Positions 62,603 through 64,000 of a DNA stretch of 64,000 nucleotides are shown here, piece after piece (within the stretch, counting starts at the first letter, position 1; the number at the start of each line of letters is the position of its first letter). The notes under the pieces are model-generated. The model was not told the DNA's origin. It did no database searches and saw nothing but the letters and a program-made list of their open reading frames with translations. This stretch comes from Micromussa lordhowensis. Taxonomy: Eukaryota; Cnidaria; Anthozoa; Scleractinia; Lobophylliidae. Where the stretch lies: contig OZ026603.1 in NCBI GenBank assembly GCA_964020085.1, positions 9,077,426 through 9,141,425 on the forward strand, written 5' to 3'. Made by a program: the position numbers and the translations under genes.

Positions 62603-63000
62603 GGCGGGGGTAAACATGAATAGGCGTGAAATTGGAAATTGTTAGGATTAAGATGGGTTGGAAACAATACCAGACAGTTGACCCCCGCAAAAGAGAGCCC
62701 CAGGTTGGTAGGGGACTGTTTGGTGTCCGTCTCCTAATTCTTTACTTCAAATTTCAATTTTCCAAATCCATCAAATCTTCAACCGATTTCATATTTTCCT
62801 CAATTTAACCTATCCTTTGAGAAAAAATATCTCTTTCCCAAAATGCCCAAAAATCACCCAAAAATGTACACAAAACCGCCAAACAGTGGTTAATGAGATA
62901 ACCAGAGAGATTTAGTGTCGCTTGAAACGTGACCGAGATATTGGCAGAAAGACCGTCAGGTGTTAAGCGACATCGAAACTGCCTTCACGTTTACCCCGCC
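62603..63000. mobile_element. TTAA-type MITE, complete copy
   Basis: Ends GGCGGGGGTAAACATGAA (62603-62620) and the complement of TTCACGTTTACCCCGCC pair with small differences, and TTAA flanks both ends (62599-62602 and 63001-63004). The interior matches 51957-52221. TTAA points to piggyBac or Kolobok mobilisation. No coding capacity. Confidence 0.85.
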
Positions 63001-63110
63001 TTAAGTGTACATGAAGGTATGCGATCACCAATGGTGCAGGGAGCTAGTTTAAATTTGTTATATACTATTTTCAATTTGACAATTCCTTTTTGTAAGAAAC
63101 AGGAGACTTA

Positions 63111-63312
63111 CAGTGCGACTACTCTAACCAAGGCCACCCGACAAAATTTTCTACAAATTTAACAAATGAAAATCGTGGAGGTTAACAGTACAAATTATCC
63201 AAAAGGACCACAAATCTGTTGCCTTTGAGATGAACAGCTTGATTACAAAGTTAATTTGTTGGAAAACTATTGTTAACCTCCGCGATTGGCCTTGGTTGGA
63301 GTAGTCGCACTG
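63111..63312. mobile_element. TA-flanked MITE
   Basis: Ends CAGTGCGACTACTCTAACC and the complement of GGTTGGAGTAGTCGCACTG are inverted with one mismatch. TA lies at 63109-63110 and 63313-63314. Subterminal blocks TGGAGGTTAACA and TGTTAACCTCC also pair. This is a 202-bp element of probable Tc1/mariner type. Confidence 0.85.
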
Positions 63313-63314
63313 TA

Positions 63315-64000
63315 AGGTGGTATGATACCCTAAAATACGCCGATGTCATGAAAAATTCAATTTCTTGAAAATAGAAGATTTAAGACCCTTGAACACTTCT
63401 CGAAAACACTTTCAAACAATCTTGCCGAATTTTCCTCTAGACGAGTGTGAAATTTAAGGAAAGTACACAGAGGTATAAATTTTTTTACGTAGCAACGGTT
63501 GTTTACTATAAGACCGTGACCAAAAATACAGATTAGTTTTAACATATATGAACGAAACTATGTAGAAAAAGCTTCAACTCGATTGATATAACTACTTGTG
63601 AAAAGCTTTGCCTCGAATTGCCATCACAGGCTCATTCATTTCCCTTATGAATACGAATATTTCCTACAACTGCAGTAACTTTTTACAAAATAGAACAAGC
63701 TTTACACCCTCTCCCCTGAGATCCAATCTGAACCCCCCCTATTTGTGGCTTGTTAAATGATCAATTCTTCGTGTAAGAAACTTAAAGTGCATTTTTCTCA
63801 AATGTCTACTTTTGCACCGACTGACTTCTACTTTGTAAAGTATTTAAGTAGACTTTCTGAAACTTGGGCTAATCAAAGACCAATAGTGTCGTGATGCAAT
63901 AAACCCAAAAAATCGTAACATTTTAACGCCTGTCACGTGATATGAGTTGATTTGTCCACTGAGTGTGGTGTAAAATAAGGTTATTTCCAAATAAAGCCTG
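63315..64000. other. Gene-free right edge
   Basis: AT-rich DNA without a supported gene. The open frame at 63357-63545 has no motif. Confidence 0.4.

Overview
The window is animal nuclear DNA, most likely from an anthozoan cnidarian (a stony coral or close relative). The evidence is spliced genes with GT-AG introns, an animal p38-MAPK-pathway kinase, a rhodopsin-like GPCR, a large ankyrin-repeat gene, a BEL/Pao retrotransposon, and very many short MITEs and tRNA-derived SINEs of kinds common in coral genomes. I see no bacterial operons, no CRISPR array and no functional RNA gene.

Three host genes are well supported. (1) On the minus strand at 24.5-29.3 kb lies an ankyrin-repeat gene with about 40 repeats, almost all in one 3.9-kb exon. 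Its first exon with the start codon is not identified. (2) On the plus strand at 37.8-45.6 kb lies a complete ten-exon MAPKAPK2/3-type kinase of 352 residues; all splice sites and phases join cleanly. (3) On the minus strand at 55.5-56.5 kb lies a single-exon class A GPCR of about 352 residues. The three genes show no obvious functional link.

The rest is mostly mobile DNA. From left to right: a candidate 2-kb TTAA-flanked element (0.6-2.6 kb); a repeat family copy broken by a SINE (4.7-5.4 kb); a full-length, apparently very young BEL/Pao LTR retrotransposon on the minus strand (6331-12311) with identical 215-bp LTRs, a 5-bp target duplication, primer-binding site, polypurine tract and an open 1818-residue Gag-Pol; SINE and LINE fragments (13-15.7 kb); an inverted pair of about 400-bp repeats (17.7-20.1 kb); palindromic MITEs (22.2, 23.5 kb); a Kolobok-like THAP-domain transposon (33351-35482) with a PIF/Harbinger element nested in it; MITEs at 30.7, 36.3, 46.2, 48.4 and 52.6 kb; a hairpin repeat at 49.1 kb; and a dense SINE/MITE cluster at 62.1-63.3 kb.

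Insertions also sit inside the kinase gene. A 5'-truncated LINE lies within a SINE in intron 2. A perfect 31-bp palindrome and a long hairpin MITE lie in intron 8, the MITE ending about 22 bp before the exon 9 acceptor. The most informative parts of the window are the nested insertions, whose target-site duplications can be read directly and give relative insertion ages. I found no clearly new biochemical system.
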